DNA of 64,000 nucleotides from Larimichthys crocea (Eukaryota; Chordata; Actinopteri; Sciaenidae): the NCBI RefSeq assembly GCF_000972845.2, contig NW_020853550.1, positions 643,501 to 707,500 of the forward strand, written 5' to 3'. Under the pieces are notes generated by a model, which made no database searches, had not been told where the DNA came from, and saw nothing but the letters and a program-made list of their open reading frames with translations. The position numbers and the translations under genes were made by a program. How positions within the stretch are numbered: the stretch's first letter is position 1; every line of letters starts with the position of its first letter. Shown piece after piece: positions 12,004-24,130 of the stretch.

Positions 12004-12663
12004 AGCTGGCCCCCTTTTTCCTTGGGTCAGTATTTTACAGTCATGAAAACCACAGTGTGGTTTTGCCAGGCAGGAGGAGGAGGAAGAGAGCGGGGTACAG
12101 AGATGGAATAAAGAAGGAAAATCTGTACTGTGAAAGTGGACTAAATCAGAAGGTTAATCAAGAATTCCAGAGCAGGATGTAATGTGGTGATGAAGTAATA
12201 TTTAAAATGTGCAGGATGGATGATTTCTCAGGTCATGAAAAATGACATCACTTGACCTGAATGTGTCATTGCCAGGACTCTGTTGTAAGATGTAATAAAC
12301 TCTCACAATTTTGTGTGACTGATACCTGTTTACTTCCTTGTCCTACCTTATCTGTCCCCAGGTCTTAAATTAGAGAAGGGATAGATTACGCTACACAATA
12401 CCTCAGTGTGAAGAATGAAAGCTCAAATTGCAACATCAGTGTCTCATTTAGCTGGCCTTACCTTCTTCACTCAAACATTTCTTGTGTTATTGTCCAAACT
12501 CGTCCTCAGAAATGTTGACCAGCACTTGGGCGAGTCTGCTTTCTGAATAACCTCAGATGTCATGTTGCCTACATGTGAAACCAACCTATCCAGTAATAAT
12601 ATCTAACAGCTTCAGATGTGTTCTAGCTATGTCGTCATTACTGCTTCATTTTATCATTGTATA

Positions 12664-13040
12664 CTTAAAGTCTGTGTAAAGGCAATTTCTTTCAAAATAC
12701 ATTAAATATGTTGAAAAATTGTTTCTGAAAACATGTGAAAAGACATTGAACCATATATTACTGAAATGTGGAGTTAGAGGTTCAAACAGTTTTTCACCAC
12801 CCTGAGCACAGAGATAGAGGAGGTGAATTCATCTCATTCAGAGTGTTTCAAAGTGTCATGTCATTTTCTGAACATATGACATGTTTCAGTTGCTTCAAAA
12901 TGGCTGCTTCACTGCACCCATGAGTGGATGTGGCTTCAGAACCTTCAGCAAACAGCAGGCTGGAGCTGAGAATTCATTTTTACCTGATTTTTTACACCTA
13001 ATTTCAAAAACACAAACTCGTCTGACAAACTCAGAACACA
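12664..13040 (+). repeat. Dispersed repeat, arm 1 of a pair 25 kb apart in inverse orientation
   Basis: It begins CTTAAAGTCTGTGTAAAGGC, passes GAAAACATGTGAAAAGACAT, GAGGTGAATTCATCTCATTC and TTCAAAATGGCTGCTTCACT, and ends GTCTGACAAACTCAGAACAC. The reverse complement of 38479-38935 carries the same blocks in the same order. It has no coding frame, and its class is unknown. Confidence 0.75.
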
Positions 13041-13154
13041 TATGACAGACTTTAAGTTGGTAAAACTGACTTTTTTTCAACTCTTAGATTTTCTGCTGTA
13101 GATCTGATGCTTTGAGCTGAGGCATTGTTTCTGTCGCAGAAGGTATTTAGGTAT

Positions 13155-13292
13155 TTACATTTATAGAGTTCTTTTCTAGTTTACAGATCACTCAAAGCAC
13201 TTTACAACACATGTCACATTCACCAATTCGCACACACGTTCACACACTGATGGCAGAGCTGCCATGCAAGCTGCCAATTGCTCATCAGGAGT
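13155..13292 (-). mobile_element. tRNA-derived SINE (family B), 3' half, minus strand
   Basis: On the minus strand it reads GATGAGCAATTGGCAGCTTG, then CATGGCAGCTCTGCCATCAG, then TTTGAGTGATCTG and a tail toward TAAATGTAAATACC. It matches the body of the copy at 23828-24130. The tRNA head is missing. Confidence 0.6.
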
Positions 13293-13980
13293 GATATAGT
13301 GCTTCCTATCCCAGAACAGTAAGCTCACGCAGGCACACAAACACTGAATTCAGTATCTTCACCAAACCAGCAAACCAACATTCCTCTGACAGGAAGTCAT
13401 TTAAAATACAGATCATCTCTATCAGAATAAACGCTTTAAGTGATTATGATGTGAAACCAAGAAATCTTTTTTAAGGTTCACAAACGTACTATTTAGTTGA
13501 ATCTTATGGCATATCGACACTGGACGGTTATCAGCTGTGTTTTTCCAATCAATCCAGCTGTCAGGCCGTGTGTTGATTTGGCGCTTTAGTTGCACTAAAT
13601 GCGACCCAAATCTAACAGAAATACAGTGACAGTGTACTCACAGATGGTGGACTGAGGCTGCTGCTGCGTTAACATCCTGCTTTTGCTATACCTTCTGTGT
13701 AGACACACTGTTAGTTCTCTGACACACTTTTAGCAGTAGGCAGCAGTTATTTCATTAGAAGCGCTGATGAAATTATTCTGTGCTACCTGCCTAGCACTAA
13801 ACGACAGACAGACGGTCTGAGAGTAACTAGCCAGTACATGGAACATGTCACAGCAAAAAAGTTTTTATCAGGAGTCGAAGATCAATGAAATGTTAAATTT
13901 AGAGTGACCAGTTGGATGGATAAGTCATGGATCTGGGTATGATGATTATCCATAATAAAGATTGAGGGGCGAGCAAATAA

Positions 13981-14011
13981 CATGCCATGCAAGGTGCCAA
14001 CTGCTCATCAG
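13981..14011 (-). mobile_element. Short SINE family B fragment
   Basis: CATGCCATGCAAGGTGCCAA followed by CTGCTCATCAG repeats the same internal SINE block found at 13260-13290. It is followed by a T-run. Confidence 0.5.
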
Positions 14012-16019
14012 TTTTTTTAATTAAGTAATAATAAGTAATTATACTAAATAGAATTTAGTAATTGTCCACTATTGTCCTATATCAGTGGGCTGTTGTCTTG
14101 TGTCTTGTATCACCCATTTAATCAGTGAAGACATGGACATTCTGGGGTCTGTATGATGCCTTAAGCATCACACACACACATTACAGTACAATTTTCTGTT
14201 ATGCTATTACGCTACACTGGTTGACACAGTGGCACACTGGGTAATGGAGCAGTCCCCATTTAGGCTGTAACCATTTAGTGTGAATGCTGGAGTAACTAAA
14301 TCACCTTAAACATACAGCACATAGTGAAGGACATGATAATGCAGATTCAGAGGGTTTTTTCCACAGTGCTGCAGAGGTCCTTTCAACCCTGCTGCTCTGG
14401 AAGTCCCACGCCCTGCACACCCGGTCATGCTTGGTTTGGTCATAACAGAGCCCCAAATGGAAACCAAACACTGACACACATACACACTCATAGAAATCTG
14501 GGCCATGTTTACAATGGTTGCTGCATGGCTGATGGAGCCTCACAAGATTTTCCTCATGAATGTAAATGTATAGACAGTGCATTGTTTTCTAATATGGAAA
14601 AGAAGGCACATGCCTGCACACACACACATGCCTGCACTGCACTCACATCCACAAACATCCATCCATAATTTATGTGGGTGTATATGTGCATACTCGAACA
14701 CTCACAGGACAGACACAAACAATGAAACAAATCTGGAAGCTCTTAAAGAATACTGATTTGTGTGTGGCAGCTGAACAATGTATGAAATTATGTATGTGTG
14801 AGAGGTTCTTGTATTGATGAACCCACAGGTAATTGTTACTCATTGGATGTTTTATAATCTTTCAGCTCGTTGTTTTGGTTTTATGGATCGCAGCTTTACT
14901 GGTTTGTTTCTCTCTCTCATTAGCATCCATTCCAACTAAAAACAGCTTCCAGGTACAGTAACATGAGTTAGTAAAAAGCTTCAATAAACTACCAGCTAGT
15001 TTAGTTAAGTTGCCAAGTTAGCGACTAGCTGCTTTACGTAAAGCATTTAGCAGCTGAAGATATTTCTATCAGGAATTGATTGAACTGAAAAACAATATGA
15101 ATATACTTTTAAAAATATTATATATATTATATAAATATTTTTTTCTTCATAGAAATAATGAAAGTATGAGGTACAGATCTTTTTTTGTTCTTGCACATAC
15201 TAATGATCTAAAAAAGATTGAAGAGGAATCACACCTTCTGATGTCCATATGTTATATTTGTGGTATCATTGTGGCTAGAAAAATATAATAGGTCTGCAAA
15301 CTGAATTTAAACAGAAGCATAATGAATCTAATCTGATGAGATTTTGAGTAGTTTGTTTTATTGTTTTAAATGAACTAGATTTGACTAAAAAGTATGTGTA
15401 CAGCACATACTGTGTGGTTGTGTACACACTTTTGAGCACACACACTGACAAAAAACAAACACAAAGGGGGAAAGAAGGGAGAGAAGTAGGGCATGAAATC
15501 TCCCTGTTTGGAAAATGAATTTATTAATATTTCAAAATAAAAGCAGGTCAGTGTGCAGCAGTGTTGCTTGGAAACATTTACTGAACTTCATATCTCTCTA
15601 GATGTTTCCATGTTACACAGCTCCACTCGGGTCTTTCTGATTGCCTTAAGCACACATTTTGGACATCAACTGACAGGTCTTAGTGTCACATACTAATTAA
15701 CAGTGAGTAATTATAATTAAATGCAAACTCTTTGTCTGTAAGAAAGCTTGATCATTAATAGTTCCTTTGGTGTTTGCTAAATATGACTCTTCATGTTTGA
15801 GCTCTGTGAGCCGTCACTTTAATTAAGATATTGTGACTGTGGCTGACTTCCCAGTGCTGAGCGCCATGAGGCTGCAGCACTGCCAGAGTTCTGGCCTTGT
15901 GCAGTGCTCATTCTAACACTGGCTGGTTAGAGCTTAAGGGGTCACTCCTCCCTCCAAATCACATAAGGCTACTGAAGAAATAGTCCCATGTCAAAAACTG
16001 TGGATAGAGAGGTCTCAGT
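14012..16019. other. No recognisable gene
   Basis: Contains short CA-rich stretches (about 14168, 14618) and A+T-rich DNA near 15110-15140. The overlapping plus and minus frames at 14301-14668 mirror each other and look like chance. Confidence 0.4.
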
Positions 16020-16389
16020 CAGTGATGCGCAGGTCCATGTTTGATCAACCTGCACCGACCGACATTTTAAACTAACCCGCCCGAACTTGGACCGCAGCAA
16101 ATAATTGTGAAATATTGTACCCAACCCGCTTCCTGACCCGCATTTTAAAAAGTAGTCTATACTTTCTCTACCTCCTGTAGAGCTCGTGGCATCTTCGCGC
16201 CAGTTATTCAGCCAATAAAGTCTGTGTATTTCACAGAAAATTTTGTCTACTACATAAATTACAAAACTTTACTCTGCATCTTTATTTCAAACGACCCGAC
16301 CGACCACGACCCGAATATCATTAAAAATATTGTTTGGTGACTCGTGACCGCGGGCACCCGCTTAATTTGGATCAACCCGCGCATCACTG
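16020..16389 (+). mobile_element. Non-autonomous hAT-type element, copy 2 (uninterrupted)
   Basis: A 370-bp unit with ends CAGTGATGCGCAGGTCC and ACCCGCGCATCACTG, flanked by a perfect 8-bp target duplication GTCTCAGT (16012-16019 and 16390-16397). It has no transposase frame. It is the better-preserved partner of 8698-9318 and shows what that copy looked like before the SINE entered. Confidence 0.92.
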
Positions 16390-17795
16390 GTCTCAGTGCC
16401 TTTTCTGCACATTGCAGCATAAATGAGCATGACAAATAGTTTACTGACAGATGTCAATAAACAATGTAATTGTGTTCTTGTAGGATTCGGGGTGGGTTGA
16501 TTAGTGATGCAGTTGTAATCATACTTTCCAGTAGCCTTTGGATATGTGTATATAAAGTCAGTCTTAACTTTCAATTTTTTGTCTTTGTAGGCAGTTTACA
16601 TATCTCAACTCTGTATGTTCAATATGGAGTTGTAATATAGCAAACATTTTATCTGCAACAGTTGTTTGGGTGCTCCTCCCATCCCTCAGTGCTACAAGGC
16701 AGAGATATGATCACATTAGTTCTTTAGAGATGTTTTTCTTTTCTCTAAGAAAAGTGACATGTATAGCATACCGCAATCTTTCACAATGCTCAATGAAAGG
16801 ACTAATAAGAAATCTTGTCCATAATTTATCATAATAGGATTAGGAATTACATTAATAGGTGCGATTGCACACTAATGTTATAATGTCCCTGACTAAACAG
16901 TCAACCAGTCAAACCTTTATAGGCAACATTAATGTCAGCCTCATCTTCCTACAAATCAAGCTAGCTTTCTAGCTACACCCATGATGAATATTGACAGCAA
17001 ATAGTGACAAAAAGTATGAATGAGACTGAGACATTATAAGCCAATTTATCGAAATAATAATTTTGGAAGTCCTCATTTTCTGTGATCATCATTAAAATGA
17101 TTAGAATAAGTTCACTACAACTAACGAGACCCTTCAAACAATGCCAGCCTGAATGTTAATCTGACCTCTCAGTTTTATAAAATTTGTAGGTGAAAGCAGC
17201 TAGCCCTCACTCGGAAGTCGATAAATACTGCAGAACTTGGCCACTTGCACAGTACTTCAAACTAGGACAGTACCCTATTAGCAAAGTCTATTGAAGTCAG
17301 GTGTTACAGTATAGAGCGAGAGTCAAAGTCCACATCTGGAGGTGGTTGGGGCGAACAGATGGGTCAAACAAACTTTTAGGACTTTCAACTAAGAGACCGC
17401 TGTTTGTGTCCCATGTGAACCCAAAAGCCAAGATTGACTTTTTTTTAACTTATGTTATTCACGTTACTTATGTTACACATGCAACATACATTACTTCACA
17501 CACATAGGCAAACTGCTAAACCAATTTGTTCATCAGAATGTTGTGTATTTATTTTTTCTAACTTGACTGGACTTTGCACATTATTGTTGATAATTTGCGC
17601 ATGCAAAACTGACCAGAGAGGGTTACCTACAGGGTCCTAAGAATAGGGCCTCTGACCAAGCTGTCATTTTTGATAAGTTGAGTGAGAACATGTTAAACAG
17701 ACTTAATGTCTTGTAAGTTTCACATCCTGAGACTTTACTCCAAGCAACAATCTCTAGAGCTGAGCGTATTTACTCCCAGTTTCCCGCTTTGTGTT
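16390..17795. other. No recognisable gene or repeat
   Basis: Only short open frames are present. TTACTTATGTTACACATGC-like imperfect repeats occur near 17450-17490. Confidence 0.4.
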
Positions 17796-18070
17796 TGTCA
17801 CGCCCCTAATCACCTTCACCTGTGTATTTAAACCCTTTGTTTCCCCCTCCCCAGTGCCAGATTGTCAGTGTACCATGTGTCCTACTTTCCAGCGTTTCTC
17901 TAGTGTGCTTTTCGGTTTCGACCTTTGCCTATTTTTGGACCCTGCCTTTGCCCCCCTTTGGATTGTTTGCCTGCCTTACCTGACTGAACTCCCGTGTACC
18001 GAACCTTTGCCTGTGATTAAAGACTGGTTACCTCCTGTAGCCTCCCGAGTCCTGCAGTTGAGTCCTGTGT
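17796..18070 (+). mobile_element. LTR-like or other retroelement fragment (uncertain)
   Basis: It starts TGTCACGCCCCTAATCACC, contains a TATTTAAACC box near 17826, and has a pyrimidine-rich TTTGCCTATTTTTGGACCC stretch. It carries a poly(A)-like GATTAAAGAC near 18015. This layout resembles LTR or other promoter-bearing retroelement sequences of fish. I found no matching second LTR, no clear target duplication and no coding part. The frame at 17791-18195 overlaps it but looks non-coding. Confidence 0.35.
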
Positions 18071-18815
18071 CCATGCCTTGTAATATTTACAGCTTGTTTG
18101 TCTGGCTGCTTGTGTTGATCACCCTAAATGATGATGCTGAAAATCCTTTTCACTCTGCCACATCAGCAGTAAAGTTGATTAAAATGTTATTATGAAGAGG
18201 AAGAGGCTGAAGTGGAACAAAAGCCAGGCACAGTGCTGTCAGATTATCCTCTGTACGTTGTTGTACTTGCTGTTGTGTTACTGATGTGATGGATGGCTTG
18301 TATATAGTATATGTAGTGGTGTGTGTGTACACGTGTGACAGAGGGTATAAGATCTGTTTACACTCTTACTCCAAGCTATAAACACTTTCATCTCCCCCTC
18401 TTCTGTCAAATGGCAAATTGCTCAACCACTTTGGCAAATGAAAGGCTGTCTCTTGTTACGCTGTGCATCAGAAAGTGTGTTAGAATGAGTGTGTGTGACT
18501 GCTGGGTATGTGTGTGAATGCATGGAGTGGTGTTGGGTTCTGGCACTGCTGTTCTGGAGCTTTGGTTGTTATTATGATGTGTTTTGCTTCATGGCGCATA
18601 TCTGTTTGTGTGTGAGGTGGCGAGGTGCCTTGAGGCGCTGCTAGTGGTCACACACAATTTGTTTCGGTGAATGACTGCCCAACAATGTCCCAAACTGGTG
18701 CCCACAAGGGAAATGGTGGATTTCCTGGAAAACAAAGCTGCTGAGCTGCTTGTATATTTATGTATGAAGAACATTTATACTGAGCTTCAGCTGTCAGTGA
18801 AATCATCCACTATTT

Positions 18816-18857
18816 GGTGGATTGCCATAAAATTTGGCATTGACATTGTTCCCAGAC
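18816..18857 (-). repeat. Small fragment resembling the TAGCATG-family repeat
   Basis: GTGGATTGCCATAAAATTTG then GCATTGACATTGTTCCC is, on the minus strand, similar to the block AAATTT(C)ATGGCAATCCA of that family. Confidence 0.4.
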
Positions 18858-18950
18858 GATGAAGCAGCCGGCAGGCTGAAGTTTTCACATATCCTGTATA
18901 ACATCTCAACATCCTACTAGATGTTGTCCTAGCGACTTTGGTGGCCATGG

Positions 18951-19245
18951 TGGCAGCAGGTTTAACAGGGCTTTCCAGACATCACCTCTCCTCAGCAACA
19001 CATTCCAGTTCCTCCTGGGGATGTGTTCCCAGAATAAATGGGCTACATAGTTCCTCCAGCAAATTCTGGGTCTACCTCGATGTCTCTTGCCAATTGGACA
19101 TGCTTAGAACACCTGATGCCCAAATCAGATGCATCCTAATCACCTGGCTTCTTTTGGCACAAAGCATCAGTGGCTCTACTATGTCCGAGCTCCTCACCCT
19201 ATCTTTAAGGCTGAGTCTGGTCACCATAATGGAGGAAACTCATCT
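18951..19245 (-). pseudogene. Decayed LINE reverse-transcriptase C-terminal tail, minus strand
   Basis: Translated on the minus strand, it gives RLSLKDRVRSSDIVEPL, then LMLCAKRSQVIRMHLIWASG, then TQNLLEELCSPFILGTHPQ and EELECVAEER, with at least two stop codons. This corresponds, block for block, to the C-terminal region after the reverse transcriptase in a very common fish LINE. In intact copies that region reads like R-x-VEPLLLHIERSQ-x-RWLGH and GERE, with a basic GRRPRGRPRTRW motif. The basic motif is lost here. The 194-codon plus-strand frame at 18938-19522 is the antisense shadow of this fragment plus unrelated DNA, and is not a gene. I cannot name the LINE clade with certainty. Confidence 0.7.
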
Positions 19246-19488
19246 ACCTCTTCTCTATAACAGTCTGGTCTGGTTTCCTCTCAGGCCACCATTTATCAAC
19301 TATTTGCAACTATTTGATGGATTGCATGCAGTGTGTACACTCATTCAAGTTCCCCACAGGATGAACTGGATTACCTTTTGTGGTTGCCAATTGATTGTCA
19401 ATTTCCATCTAGTGTCAGGCCACTTCATTTTGCTCAGTGCTAAAAATCTTTCAAACTGTGGACCTACCATGTCCCATTGTATTTCATG

Positions 19489-19644
19489 CTTATTAGTAAA
19501 TGTTAGCATGCTAAACTGTTAAGATAACAAAGACAAAGAATAAAGTTAATGTTATACCTGATTAAAATCAGCATGTTAGCCTTTAGTTCAAGGTACCACT
19601 TTCACTTTGCCTAAGTGCAGCTTCACAGCATGGCTGTAGAGTCC
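19489..19644 (+). repeat. Teleost TAGCATG-family repeat
   Basis: Contains AAATGTTAGCATGCTAAAC, ATCAGCATGTTAGCC and, further on, TGCCTAAGTGCAGCTTCAC and CATGGCTGTAGAGTC. It is the same family and orientation as 31878-32002 and 35464-35656. Confidence 0.65.
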
Positions 19645-19736
19645 AGTGTTGTTATTAGCAAAGCCAATATATGAAATATTAATTCAGCATGCTTTAACAG
19701 AACTTTTTTGCCTGGTCTGTCTTTCAATGGGTTGTT

Positions 19737-19776
19737 ATATATATCCTCTGAGCGTAGTCATTTAGAGGATATATAT
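19737..19776. repeat. Perfect 13-bp hairpin
   Basis: ATATATATCCTCT (19737-19749) pairs with AGAGGATATATAT (19764-19776) around a 14-base loop. There is no U-run or gene context, so I do not call it a terminator or RNA gene. Confidence 0.75.
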
Positions 19777-20353
19777 GAGTTGACAGTATTTAGGAATGTG
19801 AGAGAAGACATGAGAACAGGCTAAAGATAGGATACAGAGGGCAGCTTCTTGTGACGGCGTCATGGCTACAACGTCACAGAGACTGTTTGGGGAGGTCACC
19901 TCTTCATGACATTCTCCATCAGTTCACACCACAGCCTGGAAGATATGAGGTGTCATGTTGTTTATGGCCGGGCACAGGATTTCACAGGACTGTGTGGGGA
20001 CAGAGTGAGGACTAGAAAGAAGAGAGAGACACAGCATGTGTTTGTCATGTGTGTGTTTGCTATGTACTGTATGTACCATTACATGTATGAGTCATATGCT
20101 AGTGTTTGTGTGTTTCCCTCAGGGCTGCTACAAAGAGAAGAGTAAGACATCTGAATATGGCCAAGGTGAAATTCCTGTCGGGGGGTGAGATACCTGACAG
20201 CTGATCCACCTGTCACAAATGAAAGCGACGCATGATTAATGTTCACACAGACAGACACACGCAGACATTTACAGGAATATAATCTGTGGAATTTAGAGGT
20301 TTAGAGATTCAGGATTCAGCCACGCAACAAGTTCTCCAACCTAAAAGACAAAA

Positions 20354-20640
20354 ATAGAATAGAATGCCTTTTATTGTCACTATACACATGTACAAGGAGA
20401 TTAAAAGCCATCTACAATAACAGTGAAAAAATATAAACATAAAAATATAAAAAATATACAATATAAACATAGGAAAAGAAAAGGAGGTAAGGTGCACAGT
20501 ACATTTACAATACATATGGTGATATATGCAGTGTTACATATATGTATTGCACATTATGGGATTATGGGATTATGGGATGGGATTTTACATTGTAAAGTAT
20601 TGCACAGTGGATAAGGTTTTTGACAGTTTTTACTAGTAAG
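20354..20640 (-). mobile_element. LINE-like 3' end, minus strand
   Basis: On the plus strand it begins TAGAATAGAATGCCTTTTAT and then TGTCACTATACACATGTACA. On the minus strand this is an element ending in GACAATAAAAGGCATTCTATTCTA, a tail with an AATAAA signal and ATTCT units. The inside (CAGTGAAAAAATATAAACA and TATTGCACAGTGGATAAGG) matches teleost LINE 3' untranslated regions that I recognise. There is no coding part. A short ATTATGGG tandem repeat lies at 20552-20578. Confidence 0.55.
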
Positions 20641-22789
20641 AGAGTCCATGTGTCCATGTATGAGTCAGTGCATGTGAGAGTTCAGGGGGATTATTGAAAA
20701 ATAGATATGTTGTTGTCTTCACAAACAAAGGTTGGTTCTGTTTGTGGGTTAAGTTTAGGAAACTAACACTATCTGATGATACTTTTTGTTTTTAGCCACA
20801 CTCATGGTGTATGGATGGCAATTTGATGTTCATATCTGAGGTTAATAAAACAGCTGGATTTGCTGCGATCAGTTAAAAAAATATATTTTGTTTCTCCCCT
20901 GTTCCCAGTTGGTCAGACAGATATTCATGTTTCCCAGAAGATGAATCATGTTGACTTTCCACTGACTTCTCCTCTATAGCGCCACCAACAGGTTGTTGAC
21001 ATATCTTTTTAGTGAGAATTTCTGCTAATCAGAAGACGTTATCTAGATGGTGAATATGGTATAGTTTAACATCTGCTTAACATCTTTACTGTGAGCATGT
21101 CAAAGTCAGTATATTCAGGTCAAAGCAGCACTGTGCATCCATCAGTCTATCCCTGCTCAGGCTTAAGTAAAACCTCATCATGCAGGTAACAGCTAATTCT
21201 GCCATTCACAAAATTACATTTACTGACCTCATGGGAGCGCGACAGCTGTTGACTGTCTGTCTCATACCTGCCACCCCGGGTCTCTGCCAGTGCCCTCCCG
21301 TTTTGTTGTTGTCCAAGAGAACACTCTTTGCATGGCCTTTATTGTGAATAATCATCACAGGTCCATAAGTTTTGTATGAGAGACCAGATTACCAGATTGT
21401 CTATGAAACACAATCCCCACACAGCACTCTTTCAACCCATCTGTCACTGCAAACTGGCAGCCCACAACTCAATTTGACGGGCGTGCGTGCAGCTGCTCTC
21501 TGTGCAGGCAGACGAGCCAGATAACGTTAGCTGTCCATCAAAAATCTGAACACACGTGCAAATTTAAGCAGAGTTGGACTCAACAGTTTCCACTGACATT
21601 ACATCTGCTGGAAGCCACACATGCATACTTATATTCATTTGTTCACACACACTTATAACATGCATGAACTCAGAAGCATGTAGATATAAGGCACGCCCCG
21701 AACTGCTGCTATCATTTTTAGTTCCTGATCCCAGCTTTCGGTGATATCCATAGAGGGACTGTGTTTGTTGCCCCACTCTCCAGGCCTTTCATCCCAAACT
21801 CCAATTAGCTCCACTAACGCTTATAATAGCCCCAGTCTGGACTGGAAAACACAATAAGGTTTTCTTTGGAGGCCGTGTCACATCTGAATGCAGTAGAAAA
21901 AGTAAAAAGTAAAGAAGAAATGTCCTTTGCTGAACCCAAACATACAAGTCAAATACTGCACAGCTTCGATCACATTTTACATCTAAAAATGTAACTAGTA
22001 TGAAAAAATTTGCTGCTATTATAAAGAGATGGGCAGATAGGATCTTTTAGCATTTAGAGTCTACAGTTTCTTTAAAATTGTCTCATTGCAATGAATACTG
22101 ATGAGCCCATAACAGAGACGAGACTTCCAAAACACGGCAGCATACATCAACACTTAACTGCCTCACAAACGAGCCGCTATCTAAATGGTAATGTTCATTC
22201 ATGCGTCCTATACACACATCTGTAGAATGTCTTATTAAACCCAGTGGCCTCTCCCAGCGTGTGTTTTTCTCTCTCTGAGTGTTTCTGCTTTTGTCTACCG
22301 TGGCCTTGTTTTGTTCTTGTAAGGAAGTCTTTTGACCCAGCAAGCATTTGATAGGTGAGAACATCAACCTGAAAAACACCCGACACATTTTCACAGAGAC
22401 TGTCCTCATTAAAGAAACGACACCACCGGATGTTCTTAAACCAACATCAATGTTTTAATGATAGGAAACTACACAAATGAACTGTTTGTCTCAGTCAGGG
22501 GTCATTTGTCAGGGATTATAATTTTGATAAGATTGATAAGATAAAAACTTTTCTGTACTTCAATGTTGAAATCACTAGAGGGATTAAAATGTCATTTTCA
22601 ACACCACAAAATGTACTTAACACACATAATGTAGGGTGACGTTGGTGGCTCAAGAACTACACGCACATTTTTACCATATGTCTCTTCTTATTCTTGGCGA
22701 CTTTCACATTCCTGGGTCTAGAAATATGTTTGCAGCTCATATAAAAGACCAAAATAGAGGTTGCTGGGTGAATGTTGATCACACTGAGA

Positions 22790-22793
<4 letters not shown>
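20641..22793. other. No recognisable gene
   Basis: Open frames at 21564-21776 and 22083-22409 (minus) show no domain. Nothing I recognise as a repeat. Confidence 0.4.

Positions 22794-22877
<84 letters not shown>
22794..22877. repeat. (TG)n microsatellite, 42 units
   Basis: An uninterrupted 84-bp TG tract, the longest simple repeat in the window. The poly-CV and poly-TH frames that cross it are artefacts. Confidence 0.98.
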
Positions 22878-22878
<1 letters not shown>

Positions 22879-23179
22879 CTTGTCATTGTTGTTGTCACTC
22901 CATCCACTCTGCACACACACACACAAGGACATTTGGAGAGCAAAACAACTTCAACATGTGACGTTAGGAAATCCAGGTCATTGAAATATGACAGGAGAAA
23001 GAGAGAGGGGAGAGACGGGGAGAAGGGGGCACTCTCTTGTTCTGCACATTTGTATGCCAGACTACATCTGTGTGTTTTTATCTGACCTCATGGCTAAAGT
23101 GTGTAAAGAAAGCACATAATCCTGAGTCTTCCTTCCAGGAAGATAAGCAGGAAAGCTCTCTCTCTCTGTCCCACTCACA

Positions 23180-23180
<1 letters not shown>

Positions 23181-23222
<42 letters not shown>

Positions 23223-23250
23223 CCACTCACACACACACACACACACACAC
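23181..23250. repeat. Interrupted (AC)n microsatellite
   Basis: AC tracts of about 40 and 23 bp, separated by TCCCACTC and preceded by TCTCTCTC. Confidence 0.95.
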
Positions 23251-23378
23251 CTCTCTCCAGGGTACATGTATGTGTGTTACATATTAGAGTAAGTGAGTGA
23301 CAGTGCTGCTGGGAAAGAGGGACCCCCTGGCTTTAAAACAAGTGTGTGATAATGAGGCGCTGGTTATGTAACAAAAAC

Positions 23379-23382
<4 letters not shown>

Positions 23383-23409
<27 letters not shown>
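23383..23409. repeat. (GT)n microsatellite
   Basis: About 13 GT units followed by a G-rich stretch (GGCGGGGGCTGGGGGC). Confidence 0.95.
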
Positions 23410-23827
23410 GCGGGGGCTGGGGGCTTGGGTTGGCTAGGGGCTTGAGGGGAACAAGCAGGGGTTTCTTCTCCACAGTGCGTGAAGGAATGCCCATAAATCC
23501 ATACACACTAGATTTGTTGACACACTGTAAAATGCTGCTTTACACTCTGATGTGTTATCATCAGACTTTTAATTACACTTTCACCTGTTTTTAAACTGAA
23601 CAACGTGCAGGTCCAAGTGAAAAATGATTCATAAAAATCTTTCTACTCTTAAGAAAGGCAGACAGACTGTTGCACATTATTTTAAAACATTCAAATTGAT
23701 TGATGACTCTTTCATGCAACATTAAAGCCGCTATGTGTAGATTCTTCAAACTCCGGCCCAAAAAGTAACAGTATTATAACAGCGTGGCAGACAACAGTAT
23801 AACGACATCTGGCTCTGCCATCTGTAC

Positions 23828-24130
23828 GCTCAGGGCAATCCAAGAGTGGATTGTTCACTAATCTGATGATTGGAATTTCGATCACCGGCTCCTCCGTCTG
23901 CGTGTCAAAGTGTCCTTGGTCAACAACTGAACCCCAAATTGCTTCTGAAGGCCACGCTATTGGTGTGTGAATGTGTATGAATGGTTAGCTCCTAAAAACT
24001 GATGAGCAGTTGGTATCTTGCCTGACAGCCAATGCCATCAGTGTATGAATGTGCGGCTGAATGACATACAGTATGTGGTCTTAAAGTACTTTGAGTGGTC
24101 AGAAGACTAGAAAGGCGCTATATAAGTCAG
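23828..24130 (+). mobile_element. tRNA-derived SINE (family B), nearly full length
   Basis: A degenerate tRNA-like head (23828-23890) is followed by a body containing GATGAGCAGTTGGTATCTTG and GCCATCAGTGTATGAATGTG. The 3' end reads TTTGAGTGGTCAGAAGACTA then GAAAGGCGCTATATAAGTC. Head, body and tail are in the order expected for a tRNA-derived SINE. It is the most complete family B copy in the window. Confidence 0.75.

Noticed and set aside
18938..19522. 194-codon plus-strand open frame
   Set aside because: Its first 300 bp are the antisense of a decayed LINE tail, which reads with family motifs on the minus strand. The rest shows no domain.
20978..20997. GCGCCACCAACAGG as a second CTCF-like site
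   Set aside because: It lacks the GGGGG/CCCCC core needed for a credible CTCF match.
22636..22984. Frames with long poly(CV), poly(TH) or similar runs
   Set aside because: Produced by the (TG/CA)n microsatellite; the same holds at 6579-6773, 23037-23300, 29255-29781, 41673-42175 and 55125-55506.
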